DNA from: Streptomyces sp. NRRL S-340
GTDB lineage: Bacteria > Actinomycetota > Actinomycetes > Streptomycetales > Streptomycetaceae
NCBI RefSeq assembly: GCF_000720185.1
Contig: NZ_JOIY01000016.1
Span: 1-64,000 of the forward strand
Direction: 5' to 3'
Length of the DNA stretch: 64,000 nt
The number at the start of each line of letters is the position of its first letter. The stretch's first letter is position 1. This document shows positions 19,269 through 28,749 of this stretch, piece after piece. Under the pieces are notes generated by a model. The model searched no databases. It was not told the DNA's origin and saw only the letters and a program-made list of their open reading frames with translations. Made by a program: the position numbers and the translations under genes.

Positions 19269-20477
19269 TCAGTCCCCCTCGCCGCGCCGCAGGTGCAGCG
19301 AGCGCAGGGCGGCCTCCAGGGCGAAGCGGTGGTCCGGGTCGGCGAGGCGGTCGCCGAGGCGGGCGTCCAGGTTGCGCAGGCGGTAGCGGACGGTCTGGGC
19401 GTGCACGCCCAGCATCTCGCCGACCTGTTCCGCGGGCGCCCGGGTGGAGATGTGCACGCGCAGGGTCTCCACGAGCCGGTCGCGGCGGCTGGAGGGCAGG
19501 TCGTCGAGCGGGGCCAGTTCCCTGGCCGCCAGATGGGACACGAGCGAGGGGTCGGACAGCAGCCACAGCGTCACCAGGTGGTCCTCGCAGCGGACCAGCG
19601 GCGCGTCGGCCACGACGCCCTCGTCGATGAGCTGGAGCACGCGGCGCGCCCAGCGGATGGAGTCGGCGGCCTGGGTGAGCGGCACGGTCAGGCCCGCCAC
19701 GGCGTGCGTGCCGGCCAGGGCGGTGTCGAGCATGGCCTGCCGCTGGGGGGTCAGTGCGCCCGGGACGAGCAGGTGCGGCTGGGGGATCTCCAGGTCGGCC
19801 AGGACGTCTCCGGCCAGGCCCGCCTCCAGGTGGTCGGGGACCGGGGAGCGCAGCGCGACGAGGGTGACGTCGGCGGGCAGCGGCCAGGCGGCGGCCTCGC
19901 ACAGCCCGGACACGGTCGACTGGGGCAGCGGCGGAGCGGCCAGGATCAGGTGCAGCAGTTGTCTTCGCAGGGCCGGCACCTCGGAGGAGGCCCGGGACTG
20001 CACCTCGACGTAGCCCTCGCGGGAGAGTGCCTCCAGTTCCTCGACGTAGGCGAACAGGGCGTCGGCGAAGGCGAGGATGACGGTGGGGGAGAGGTTGTAC
20101 TGGCGGCCCACGGCCTTGGCGCGGCGCAGCGCGATCCGGGCGCCGAGCCGGTAGGCCCCCTGGAGGGTGTCGAGTTCGCGGCCCTCGTAGGCCTCGACGC
20201 GGCCGAACTTGCGCAGCAGTTCGTCACGGAGCGCCGAGTTCTTGCCGGGTTCGGCGACGCGGTCCACGAACGCGGACAGCGCCTGTTCGACGCCCTGGCG
20301 GATGGCGTCCGCGTTCGGTCCGTTGAGCAGGCGGCCGTAGACGGGGTAGGCGCGGGTGACCTCGACGCGTATCTCCTTCATGAGCCCGGGTAACTCCGGT
20401 CGCATGAAGGCCGCGAACTCCTTGGGCAGGGGGTCGAGCGGCTCTCCGACCTCCGGTGTCCGTACGGTTGAAGGCAT
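19269..20477 (-). CDS. PucR/CdaR-type transcriptional regulator
   Basis: A 402-residue regulator. The C-terminus is a PucR-type HTH: LRVHISTRAPAEQVGEMLGVHAQTVRYRLRNLDARLGDRL, with the characteristic VRYRLRN recognition helix. The middle part (about 180-300) resembles a GGDEF-like sensing module of this family, and the N-terminal 170 residues are helical with no clear motif. It lies at the head of a minus-strand block of secreted-protein genes, about 230 bp upstream of... the first of these on the left being the convergent LPMO; the secreted genes lie behind its start. Whether it controls them or the divergent mce operon further on is a guess. Confidence 0.82.
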   Translation of the reverse strand: MPSTVRTPEVGEPLDPLPKEFAAFMRPELPGLMKEIRVEVTRAYPVYGRLLNGPNADAIRQGVEQALSAFVDRVAEPGKNSALRDELLRKFGRVEAYEGRELDTLQGAYRLGARIALRRAKAVGRQYNLSPTVILAFADALFAYVEELEALSREGYVEVQSRASSEVPALRRQLLHLILAAPPLPQSTVSGLCEAAAWPLPADVTLVALRSPVPDHLEAGLAGDVLADLEIPQPHLLVPGALTPQRQAMLDTALAGTHAVAGLTVPLTQAADSIRWARRVLQLIDEGVVADAPLVRCEDHLVTLWLLSDPSLVSHLAARELAPLDDLPSSRRDRLVETLRVHISTRAPAEQVGEMLGVHAQTVRYRLRNLDARLGDRLADPDHRFALEAALRSLHLRRGEGD

Positions 20478-20529
20478 GAGTTGGTCGTCCCTTGCTCTTC
20501 CGACGCGCCCGGTGGGGGGACCGGCCGGA

Positions 20530-20559
20530 CGCCGCCCGCCGCCGCGGTGGCGGGCGGCG
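20530..20559 (-). terminator. terminator downstream of the 316-aa secreted protein gene
   Basis: CGCCGCCCGCC (20530-20540) pairs with GGCGGGCGGCG (20549-20559) around an 8-base loop. It lies between the end of the secreted-protein gene (20709) and the start of the PucR-type gene. Confidence 0.65.
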
Positions 20560-20708
20560 GGCGACAGAAGGCCGGTCGTCAGGTGCAGACCTGTGTGAAA
20601 GGTGAAGCTAAATCAACTTCCTTGATCCGTACACAGGTTGTGCACACTTTGGTGCCGTGGGGCGGGTGCGGCCGACCGGGACGGCTGATAATCGCCGCCG
20701 TACGGCCA

Positions 20709-21659
20709 TTACTTGACGGCGGAGTTCCAGTTCCGCGCGAGGACCTTGCCCGCGTCGGGGACGACGGTGCCGGGCGCGTTCAGACCCGCCAGGGAGGTCT
20801 GGGTGTCGTTGAGCGTGATGCTGTTCTTCCCGGCGGCGGAGGGCAGCCCCGTCTTGAGGTTGACCGCCGCGTCGATCAGGCCGAACAGCCCCAGGCCGCA
20901 GCCGCTGGCGCCGGGCACCGCGAAGGTGCTGTCGTTCTGGGTGGCGCCGGTGAGGTTGATCCGGCTCATGTCGCCGTCGTCGGCGAGGGTGCCGTCCCCC
21001 TTGAAGAACGTCATGCCGAACTCGGGGTAGTTGAGGTTCTTCGGGCGCAGCACGATCGGGCTCGACTTGGTGCCGATGTAGCAGTTGCTGCCCAGGAACG
21101 GGTTCTGCAGGTGGATGCGGACCGGGATGGCGACGATCGGCTCGCCGGTGACGATGCCCGCCGTCTGGTCGAAGTCGGTGGGCGCGCCCACCGACTCCAC
21201 GGTCGCCGTGATCTTGTTGAGGCTGCTGTTGGTGATCTGCTCGCAGATGGCCGTGATCGCGGGCACGTTGCTCGGGCACATCAGGCCGAGCAGGCCGCCG
21301 GGGACGGTCGCGGAGTCGGCGATGATCGCCCCCGCGGACGGGGCCACGACCGTGCTGGTGCCGTCGGAGTTCTGCACGACGCCCATCTGGAGGTCGGTGC
21401 GGCCCGTCGTCACGGTGGTGTTGCCCAGCTTGATGGAGCCGCCGGCCGATGTGGAGACCACGCACTGCGGCGTCTGGGCCAGGCCGTCGGCGGCCAGCAT
21501 CGCGGGGGCGCTCACCGGACAGCGGGTGAAGGGCGCCCACTCGCCGTTGAGCTGGGCGGTGGCGGCGGTCGCCGTGCCCATGGCCGCGACGGAGCCGAGG
21601 GCGGTGCCGAGCACGGTGACGGTGGTGAGGAGTCCGGCACGGCGGGAGAGTCTGGTCAT
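20709..21659 (-). CDS. secreted protein of unknown function (316 aa)
   Basis: I do not recognise a named domain. A signal peptide is clear: MTRLSRRAGLLTTVTVLG then a hydrophobic core ending near TATAAT (about residue 34). The mature part is Gly/Ser/Thr/Asn-rich, probably beta-structured, with six Cys (three possible disulfides). The C-terminal part has VPVRIHLQNPF and later ASGCGLGLFGLID; the neighbour at 21697 has VPLVLHITSL and FTGCGTGGEDLD in similar positions, suggesting distant homology. GGAAGG precedes the ATG. It is 37 bp downstream of the DUF6801-like gene and likely in one transcript with it. Confidence 0.8.
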   Translation of the reverse strand: MTRLSRRAGLLTTVTVLGTALGSVAAMGTATAATAQLNGEWAPFTRCPVSAPAMLAADGLAQTPQCVVSTSAGGSIKLGNTTVTTGRTDLQMGVVQNSDGTSTVVAPSAGAIIADSATVPGGLLGLMCPSNVPAITAICEQITNSSLNKITATVESVGAPTDFDQTAGIVTGEPIVAIPVRIHLQNPFLGSNCYIGTKSSPIVLRPKNLNYPEFGMTFFKGDGTLADDGDMSRINLTGATQNDSTFAVPGASGCGLGLFGLIDAAVNLKTGLPSAAGKNSITLNDTQTSLAGLNAPGTVVPDAGKVLARNWNSAVK

Positions 21660-21696
21660 GGGGTGCCTTCCGTGAGGGTGCGGGGGAGCCGGGGGA

Positions 21697-23307
21697 TCAG
21701 CGCGCGGGGACGGGGATCTTGAGGGGCTGCAGGTCCTTGGTGCACTCGCTGTCGTAGTTGGGCGCGGCCTGGCCGCACGTCTGGCCCTGGATCTGTTTGA
21801 TGTAGTTGTCCGGGCCGGAGACCGAGGCCGTCAGCAGGGGGTCGAGGTCCTCGCCCCCCGTACCGCACCCGGTGAAGGCGGGGATGTCCGCGGAGCCGGT
21901 CAGCGGGCCGCCGGAGGAGACCAGGTAGCCCTCGGCGTCCTGGCCGGTGCCCATCTCGCCCCTGCCGTGCAGCACCAGGTGGTCGCCGGGGAACTTCGCG
22001 GGCTCCGGGTCGGCCGAACGCAGCGGCGTCCGCGTCCGGCAGGACGGTCCCACGTCCAGCCGCGTGCCGTTCACCGTCAAGGACGTGATGTGGAGCACCA
22101 GCGGTACTCGGACGTACGTGTCCAGGGCCAGGGGGAACGTGTCCATGTAGCCGAACGAGTCGATGGTCAGCGGGCCTGTCTGTTCCAGCACCATGGTGGC
22201 CGTCGCCGGAACGAAGCCGAAGGTGAGCAGGGTGGCCTTGAACGGCGGGGTCCGGGCCTCGTCCTGGTAGAAGAACTGGCCGTCGGAGTGCTGCGTGAGG
22301 ACGGGCCTGCCGTCCGGTGCGGCCCCGAAGTTCAGGTCGCCCTGCTCGATCAGCGAGCACGACAGCGGCAGCAGTGACGCCGCCTTCTGTTTCCGCACGT
22401 TCGAATAGCCGGTGACGTACGCGTTCAGCGACTTCGACGTCGCCGGATGGTGCTCGTCGTAGCGGCACGGTGGCGCGTCGCGGCGGTCGGTGGTGGCACC
22501 GGGCGCGGTCCCGGTGATCTTCGGAGCCCGTTCGCTCTGCGGGTCGCCGGGGTGCGGCTGCGGCCGGCCGGACGCCGAAGAGGACGCCGACGGGGTGCCG
22601 GAGTCCGTGCCGGTGGGGGAAGCCGGCGGGGAACTCCCGGGGCCGGACGTGACGGAACCGACCGGCACGGTGGCCAGCAGCCCCTGGCCGGGGGCGTCCT
22701 TGCCGAGGGCGCACTGCACGGTGGCCGGGGTGCGGCCCCCGGCGGCCGGGTCGGTGGAGGGGGTGGCGGAGCCGGTGGAGGACGCGGTCACCGCGAGGTC
22801 GACGGCCAGGTCACCGGCGGAGAGCGTCAGGTCGCCCGTGCTCTGCGCGGTCACCGACGGGACGTCGCCGGTCGAGGTCAGCGTGAGCGGGCCGGATTCC
22901 GGGACGGGGACGGGCTGTGCCGTGCCGCGCCAGGTCGCCTCCGCGCCGGCCCGGTTCTGGGCCACGGCGACGGCAAGGCGCGTGGCGGCGTTCACCTCGC
23001 CGCCCTTGGGCAGGCCCAGGGCGGCCACCGCGGCGGCCGGCAGTTCCACCGTGGTGGTGACCTGCGTGGGCCGGATCGCCTCACGGGGCCGCACCCGGTC
23101 CGGCAGGACCGCCGAGACGCGGACCGTCGCCTGCTGCGGGCCGGAGGGAAAGGCGCACACATAGGGGAGTGCGGTGTCGACCTGCTGGGGGGCCGCGGTG
23201 GCGACGGCGACCGGGACCATGGCGGCCAGCACGATCAGCGCGGCGGTCGACGCGCTCCGGGCGCGGATTCGGGGGGTCATCCGGCGGTCTGCCTGACGGC
23301 CTGTCAT
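21697..23307 (-). CDS. secreted DUF6801-like protein
   Basis: A secreted protein of about 536 residues. After a signal peptide ending near VATAAP comes YVCAFPSGPQQATVRVSAVLPD, the opening of the DUF6801 family, extending to about residue 215. A Ser/Pro/Thr-rich linker of about 60 residues follows. The C-terminal half has several Cys, the segment TGPLTIDSFGYMDTFPLALD, and FTGCGTGGEDLDPLLTASVSGPDN. It contains no catalytic motif that I can see. ATG 23307 is chosen because GAGG lies nine bases upstream; GTG 23322 in the same frame is an alternative. It precedes the 316-residue gene by 37 bp. Confidence 0.78.
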   Translation of the reverse strand: MTGRQADRRMTPRIRARSASTAALIVLAAMVPVAVATAAPQQVDTALPYVCAFPSGPQQATVRVSAVLPDRVRPREAIRPTQVTTTVELPAAAVAALGLPKGGEVNAATRLAVAVAQNRAGAEATWRGTAQPVPVPESGPLTLTSTGDVPSVTAQSTGDLTLSAGDLAVDLAVTASSTGSATPSTDPAAGGRTPATVQCALGKDAPGQGLLATVPVGSVTSGPGSSPPASPTGTDSGTPSASSSASGRPQPHPGDPQSERAPKITGTAPGATTDRRDAPPCRYDEHHPATSKSLNAYVTGYSNVRKQKAASLLPLSCSLIEQGDLNFGAAPDGRPVLTQHSDGQFFYQDEARTPPFKATLLTFGFVPATATMVLEQTGPLTIDSFGYMDTFPLALDTYVRVPLVLHITSLTVNGTRLDVGPSCRTRTPLRSADPEPAKFPGDHLVLHGRGEMGTGQDAEGYLVSSGGPLTGSADIPAFTGCGTGGEDLDPLLTASVSGPDNYIKQIQGQTCGQAAPNYDSECTKDLQPLKIPVPAR

Positions 23308-23549
23308 CTGTGTCTGCCTCACGGGTGGGAGCCGGCGGGCGCCGGGACGGTGCCGGTACGGGCCGCCTTGACGGTGCGGTCGCCCCCGCGAGGGGGTGAC
23401 CCGCCGGGGAACCTCTTCACGAATGGGTGACGCTCCTTCTTCCGGGCGGTGCCGGCCGGGGACCCCGCCGTGGCGGTACGCCCCGGACCGGCGGCAACCG
23501 CCCGGCCGGGGGTGACCCGGTCAGGCGGTTGCGAGCGGACGGGCAGGAC

Positions 23550-24389
<840 letters not shown>

Positions 24390-24407
24390 TTAGTCATCCG
24401 CTGCTAA

Positions 24408-24429
24408 GGGGTGCGCGCCCCGGTTTTTT
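24408..24429 (+). terminator. small hairpin with T6 tail
   Basis: GGGG/CCCC arms (24408-24421) close around TGCGCG, followed by GGTTTTTT. It resembles a weak intrinsic terminator or leader hairpin on the plus strand. Confidence 0.45.
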
Positions 24430-24505
24430 CCGGTGTCGCGTGCGAGAAGTCCGGAATGCGTCGCCCCGGCCGCTTTCCGGGGCGCCCGACACGCAGCCCG
24501 GTGAT

Positions 24506-24524
24506 AAAGAGGCGACTCTTTTTT
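24506..24524 (+). terminator. AAAGAG/CTCTTT hairpin with T-run
   Basis: AAAGAG (24506-24511), GCGA loop, CTCTTT (24516-24521) and then TTT. The T-run overlaps the right arm, as in classical intrinsic terminators. Confidence 0.5.
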
Positions 24525-24599
24525 GTGGCCCGTCTGACAGGCCGTGAATGGCCGAAGAGAATGTCGTCAAAAACTGCGGACCTGCTCTTGCCCGGCGAG

Positions 24600-24615
24600 G
24601 TTACCCGGCCGTAAC
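24600..24615. promoter_or_regulatory. GTTAC-N6-GTAAC motif
   Basis: GTTACCCGGCCGTAAC fits the GTnAC-N6-GTnAC form published for AfsQ1 and is also a perfect inverted repeat of its outer pentamers. It lies about 310 bp before the mce operon. Confidence 0.45.
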
Positions 24616-24765
24616 GTGCCGGGTACGGCGCTGATCTCCAGGTCGGCGGCCCCCCGCCGGCCGGAGACACGACGGGCGATTTCCGGCCTTTGCCCTCCTT
24701 CAGGGCCGGTCGTCCGCAGGCAGGGCCCGCGGATCCACTCCCCCCGGAGGCGCGCGGCCCTGTCC

Positions 24766-24814
24766 TGTCTCCCGGAGACAAGTACCGGACCGTTTTTTGT
24801 CTGTCCGGTGACAA
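24766..24814. promoter_or_regulatory. paired TGTC/GACA palindromes before the mce operon
   Basis: TGTCTCCCGGAGACA (24766-24780) is a perfect 7+1+7 inverted repeat. A second, TGTCTGTCCGGTGACA (24799-24814), has TGTC/GACA arms around an 8-base centre, and is flanked by ACCGGAC (24784-24790) and GTCCGGT (24803-24809). They lie 110-160 bp upstream of the first mce gene and could be sites for an unidentified repressor. Confidence 0.5.
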
Positions 24815-24923
24815 AGACGGAATGCCCGCCAGGAACCCGGTACCTGCCTATTGTCAGTGAGCCGTGCACCGACTTAACGTGCGCTCCTCGGTGCACACCT
24901 GACCCACCCTTGTCGGAGGTGAT

Positions 24924-25922
24924 ATGGGAATCGAAGTGGTGGTCGAGGGCCTGACCAAGTCCTTCGGCAGGCAGAGCATCTGGCAGGATGTGACCCTCAC
25001 CCTTCCGGCCGGTGAAGTCAGCGTGATGCTCGGCCCGTCCGGGACCGGCAAGACCGTGTTCCTCAAGTCGCTCATCGGGCTCCTCAAACCGGAGCGCGGC
25101 CGTGTCCTCATCAACGGGGTGGACATGGTGAACGGACCGGAACGCGACATCTACGAGACCCGGAAACTCTTCGGCCTCATGTTCCAGGACGGCGCCCTCT
25201 TCGGCTCCATGTCGCTCTTCGACAACATCGCCTTCCCGCTGCGCGAGCACACCCGCAAGAAGGAGTCCGAGATCCGCCGCATCGTCATGGAGCGGATCGA
25301 GGTCGTCGGCCTGCTGGGCGCCGAGGGAAAGCTGCCCGGCGAGATCAGCGGCGGCATGCGCAAACGGGCCGGCCTGGCCCGCGCCCTGGTGCTCGACCCG
25401 CAGATCATCCTGTGCGACGAACCGGACTCCGGGCTCGACCCGGTCCGCACCGCCTACATCTCCCAGCTGCTGATCGACCTGAACGCGCAGATCGACGCGA
25501 CGATGCTGATCGTCACCCACAACCTCGACATCGCTGCCACGGTCCCCGACAACATCGGCATGCTCTTCCGCCGCGAACTGGTCACCTTCGGGCCCCGCGA
25601 GGTGCTGCTCACCAGCGACGAACCGGTCGTCGCCCAGTTCCTCGCCGCCCGGCGCGAGGGACCCATCGGCATGTCCGAGGAGAAGGACGCCGCCACCCTC
25701 GCCGCCGAGGCCGTACCCCTGCCGTCCGGGCCCCGTGAGATCGTGCCGCAACTGGAGCCGTCACCGGGCCTCCCGCCGCGCCGTGCCGTGGAACGGCGCC
25801 GCGAGCGGGTCATGGGCATGCTCGACCGGCTGCCGCCCGCCGCCCGCACGGCCGTCGAGCGCGCCCACGCCCCCTCCGGCACACCCACGCTGACGCTGCC
25901 CACGCACGGGAGCGGCCAGTGA
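24924..25922 (+). CDS. Mce/MlaF-type ABC transporter ATPase
   Basis: A 332-residue ATP-binding subunit. The Walker A motif is GPSGTGKT (about 34-41), the signature ISGGMRKR (about 139-146) and Walker B IILCDEPDSGLD (about 161-172), followed by the switch His in VTHNLD. ISGGMRKR and the length of the core match MlaF/Mkl-type ATPases of lipid importers. About 80 extra C-terminal residues (from 250) are Pro/Arg-rich and poorly conserved. GGAGGTGAT precedes the ATG. It opens the mce operon and powers the two permeases that follow; its stop overlaps the next start (GTGA). Confidence 0.95.
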   Translation: MGIEVVVEGLTKSFGRQSIWQDVTLTLPAGEVSVMLGPSGTGKTVFLKSLIGLLKPERGRVLINGVDMVNGPERDIYETRKLFGLMFQDGALFGSMSLFDNIAFPLREHTRKKESEIRRIVMERIEVVGLLGAEGKLPGEISGGMRKRAGLARALVLDPQIILCDEPDSGLDPVRTAYISQLLIDLNAQIDATMLIVTHNLDIAATVPDNIGMLFRRELVTFGPREVLLTSDEPVVAQFLAARREGPIGMSEEKDAATLAAEAVPLPSGPREIVPQLEPSPGLPPRRAVERRRERVMGMLDRLPPAARTAVERAHAPSGTPTLTLPTHGSGQ

Positions 25923-26683
25923 TCACCGGAGCGCTGCGGCAGACCGGCCGGCTCTTCGCGCTCGCCGCGGAGGTCGGCCGGGCCGTCTTCAGACGGCCCT
26001 TCCAGTTCCGCGAGTTCGTCGAGCAGTTCTGGTTCCTGGCCAGCGTGACCATCCTGCCCGCCGCGCTCGTCTCCATCCCCTTCGGCGCCGTGATCGCCCT
26101 CCAGGTCGGCTCGCTCACCCAGCAGCTCGGCGCCCAGTCCTTCACCGGCGGGGCCAGCGTCCTCGCCGTCGTCCAGCAGGCCAGCCCGCTCATCGTCGCC
26201 CTGCTCATCTCCGGCGCCGGCGGCTCCGCGATCTGCGCCGACCTCGGCTCGCGCACCATCCGCGAGGAACTGGACGCCATGGAGGTCATGGGCGTCTCCC
26301 CGGTGCAGCGCCTGGTCGTCCCGCGCGTCCTGGCCGCCATGGGCGTGGCCGTCCTGCTCAACGGACTGGTCTCCGTGGTCGGCATCCTCGGCGGGTACTT
26401 CTTCAACGTCTACCTCCAGGACGGCACCCCCGGCGCCTACCTGTCCAGCTTCTCCTCCCTCGCCCAGCTCCCCGACCTGTACGTCAGCGAACTCAAGGCG
26501 CTCGTCTTCGGGTTCATCGCGGGCATCGTCGCCGCCTACCGCGGACTCAACCCGCGCGGCGGCCCCAAGGGCGTGGGCGACGCGGTCAACCAGTCCGTCG
26601 TCATCACCTTCCTCCTGCTCTTCTTCGTCAACATGGTGATGACGGGCGTCTACCTCCAGATCGTCCCGCCGAAGGGAGGCTGA
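25919..26683 (+). CDS. YrbE-type permease A of Mce transporter
   Basis: A 254-residue MlaE/YrbE integral membrane protein with five to six hydrophobic segments. The family segment GGSAICADLGSRTIREELDAMEVMGVSPVQRLVVPR is clear; its EELDAMEVMG stretch is the cytoplasmic coupling helix that meets the ATPase. Translation starts at GTG 25919, overlapping the ATPase stop by four bases. It forms half of the inner-membrane channel for lipids delivered by the Mce proteins. Confidence 0.94.
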   Translation: MITGALRQTGRLFALAAEVGRAVFRRPFQFREFVEQFWFLASVTILPAALVSIPFGAVIALQVGSLTQQLGAQSFTGGASVLAVVQQASPLIVALLISGAGGSAICADLGSRTIREELDAMEVMGVSPVQRLVVPRVLAAMGVAVLLNGLVSVVGILGGYFFNVYLQDGTPGAYLSSFSSLAQLPDLYVSELKALVFGFIAGIVAAYRGLNPRGGPKGVGDAVNQSVVITFLLLFFVNMVMTGVYLQIVPPKGG

Positions 26684-26687
26684 GGCC

Positions 26688-27494
26688 GTGGCCTCCCCGC
26701 TCGTCTGGCTCGACCGCTCCGGCGACCAGCTCCTGTTCTACCTGCGCTCCCTGCTCTGGGTCCCGCGCACCCTGCGCCGCTACCTCAAGGAGGTGCAGCG
26801 GCTGCTCGCGGAGGTCGTGTTCGGCACCGGCGGCCTCGGTGTCATCGGCGGCACCATCGGCGTGATGATCGCGATGACCCTGTTCACCGGCACCGTCGTA
26901 GGACTCCAGGGGTACGCGGCCCTGGACCAGATCGGCACCGCCGCGTTCACCGGGTTCGTCTCCGCCTACTTCAACACCCGCGAGATCGCCCCGCTGGTCG
27001 CCGGACTCGCCCTGTCCGCGACCGTCGGCGCCGGCTTCACCGCCCAGCTCGGCGCCATGCGCATCAACGAGGAGGTCGACGCCCTCGAAGGCATGGGCAT
27101 CCGCTCCCTGCCCTACCTCGTCACCACCCGCATCATCGCCGGCGTCGTCGCCATCATCCCGCTCTACGCGATCGGGCTGCTCTCCTCCTACCTGGCCTCC
27201 CGCTACGTGACCGTCCTGTTCAAGGGCCAGTCCCGCGGCACCTACGACCACTACTTCGGCCTGTTCCTGTCGCCCACGGACGTGCTGCTGTCCGTCCTGA
27301 AGGTGCTCATCTTCAGCGTCATGGTGATCGTCGCCCACTGCTACTACGGCTACCGGGCCACCGGCGGCCCGGCCGGGGTCGGCGTCGCCGTGGGCCGTTC
27401 GGTGCGCAACGCCATCGTGCTGATCGGCCTCACCGACTTCTTCCTCTCCCTCGCCCTGTGGGGCGCCACCACGACCGTGAAGGTGGCGGGGTGA
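26688..27494 (+). CDS. YrbE-type permease B of Mce transporter
   Basis: A 268-residue MlaE/YrbE homologue with a somewhat longer N-terminus than YrbEA. The coupling helix reads RINEEVDALEGMGIRSLPYLVTTR. The GTG start at 26688 lies four bases after the YrbEA stop. It completes the permease dimer. The stop is one base before the mceA ATG (27496), continuing the tight spacing of the operon. Confidence 0.94.
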   Translation: MASPLVWLDRSGDQLLFYLRSLLWVPRTLRRYLKEVQRLLAEVVFGTGGLGVIGGTIGVMIAMTLFTGTVVGLQGYAALDQIGTAAFTGFVSAYFNTREIAPLVAGLALSATVGAGFTAQLGAMRINEEVDALEGMGIRSLPYLVTTRIIAGVVAIIPLYAIGLLSSYLASRYVTVLFKGQSRGTYDHYFGLFLSPTDVLLSVLKVLIFSVMVIVAHCYYGYRATGGPAGVGVAVGRSVRNAIVLIGLTDFFLSLALWGATTTVKVAG

Positions 27495-27495
27495 G

Positions 27496-28749
27496 ATGAG
27501 CGGACACCGAGGCGAAGTGGTGCGCCGCCGACTGGCCGGCGTGGTGTTCCTGGTGGTGCCCGCCCTGCTGGTCTGGCTCTCCGTCGCCGTCTACGACAAG
27601 CAGTTCACCGACTCCGACCCGGTGGTCGTGGAGACCGGCAGCGTCGGCAACGAGATGCACCTGGGTGCCGAGGTGAAACTGCGCGGCGTCGTCGTCGGCG
27701 AGGTCCGTTCCATCCAGGCCATCGACCACGGCGCCCGGCTCACCCTCGCCCTGCGGCCCGGGGCGCTGGCCCGCATCCCCTCCGACGTGCGCGCGCAGAT
27801 GCTGCCCACCACCCTCTTCGGGGCCCGCTTCGTCGCCCTCGTCCCGCCGCCGCACCCCTCCGGCACCCCGCTGGCCGCCGGGGCGCGGATCCCGCAGGAC
27901 CGCTCCGCGAACGCCGTCGAACTCCAGCAGGTGCTCGACAACGTGCTGCCCATGCTCACCGCCGTGCAGCCGCAGAAACTCTCCGCCACCCTCTCCGCCG
28001 TCTCCCGGGCCCTGGAGGGACGCGGCGCGAAACTCGGCGACACCCTCACCGAACTCGACGCCCACCTGCGCAGGTTCAACCCCGAACTGCCCGCCCTCAA
28101 CCGCGACCTGAAAGAACTCGTGAAGGTCAGCCAGGTCTACGCCGACGCCGCCCCCGACATCGTCACGGCGCTCACCGACTTCACCACCACCACCGGCACC
28201 CTGGCCGAGAAGGACGGCGAGCTGGCCGGCACGCTCGGCGCGACCACCCGCACCGCCGAGGACCTGACCTCGTTCCTGCGGCAGAACAAGGACAACATCA
28301 TCCGGCTCGGCGCCACCTCGAAACCCACCCTGCGGCTGCTGTCCGAGTACTCCTCGTCCTTCCCGTGCACGCTGCGCACCCTCGCCGAGTTCGTGCCCCG
28401 GATGGACAAGGCCCTCGGCAAGGGCACCGACCGGCCCGGACTCCACGTCGACGTCACCACCGTGCCCTCGCGCGGCGCCTACGTCCCCGGCCGGGACACC
28501 CCCTCCTACGACGCCTCCGGCGGCCCGCACTGCTACCCGGTGCCCTACCTCGGCGTCCCCGCACAGCCCGCCGCACAGGTCGGGGCCACGGCCGGCCAGG
28601 ACCTCGGGCCCGCCAACTCCCCGCAGGAGAACGCCCTCGTCAACGAACTCCTGGCCCCGGCCGCCGGCAAGCAGCCCGGCGACCTGCCGGACTGGAGCAG
28701 CCTGCTGGCCGGACCCGCCCTGCGCGGCACGGAGGTGACGCTCAAGTGA
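27496..28749 (+). CDS. mceA: MceA family protein
   Basis: A 417-residue protein of the actinobacterial Mce ring/needle. An N-terminal membrane anchor (about 10-32, LAGVVFLVVPALLVWLSVAVY) is followed by the MCE domain (about 38-115; VKLRGVVVGEVRSIQ) and a long helical region up to about 310 with LDNVLPMLTAV and heptad-like stretches, then a less conserved tail with one Cys pair region. MCE domains bind hydrophobic molecules and helices form a tunnel across the envelope. ATG 27496 nearly abuts the YrbEB stop; its own stop overlaps mceB (GTGA). Confidence 0.93.
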   Translation: MSGHRGEVVRRRLAGVVFLVVPALLVWLSVAVYDKQFTDSDPVVVETGSVGNEMHLGAEVKLRGVVVGEVRSIQAIDHGARLTLALRPGALARIPSDVRAQMLPTTLFGARFVALVPPPHPSGTPLAAGARIPQDRSANAVELQQVLDNVLPMLTAVQPQKLSATLSAVSRALEGRGAKLGDTLTELDAHLRRFNPELPALNRDLKELVKVSQVYADAAPDIVTALTDFTTTTGTLAEKDGELAGTLGATTRTAEDLTSFLRQNKDNIIRLGATSKPTLRLLSEYSSSFPCTLRTLAEFVPRMDKALGKGTDRPGLHVDVTTVPSRGAYVPGRDTPSYDASGGPHCYPVPYLGVPAQPAAQVGATAGQDLGPANSPQENALVNELLAPAAGKQPGDLPDWSSLLAGPALRGTEVTLK

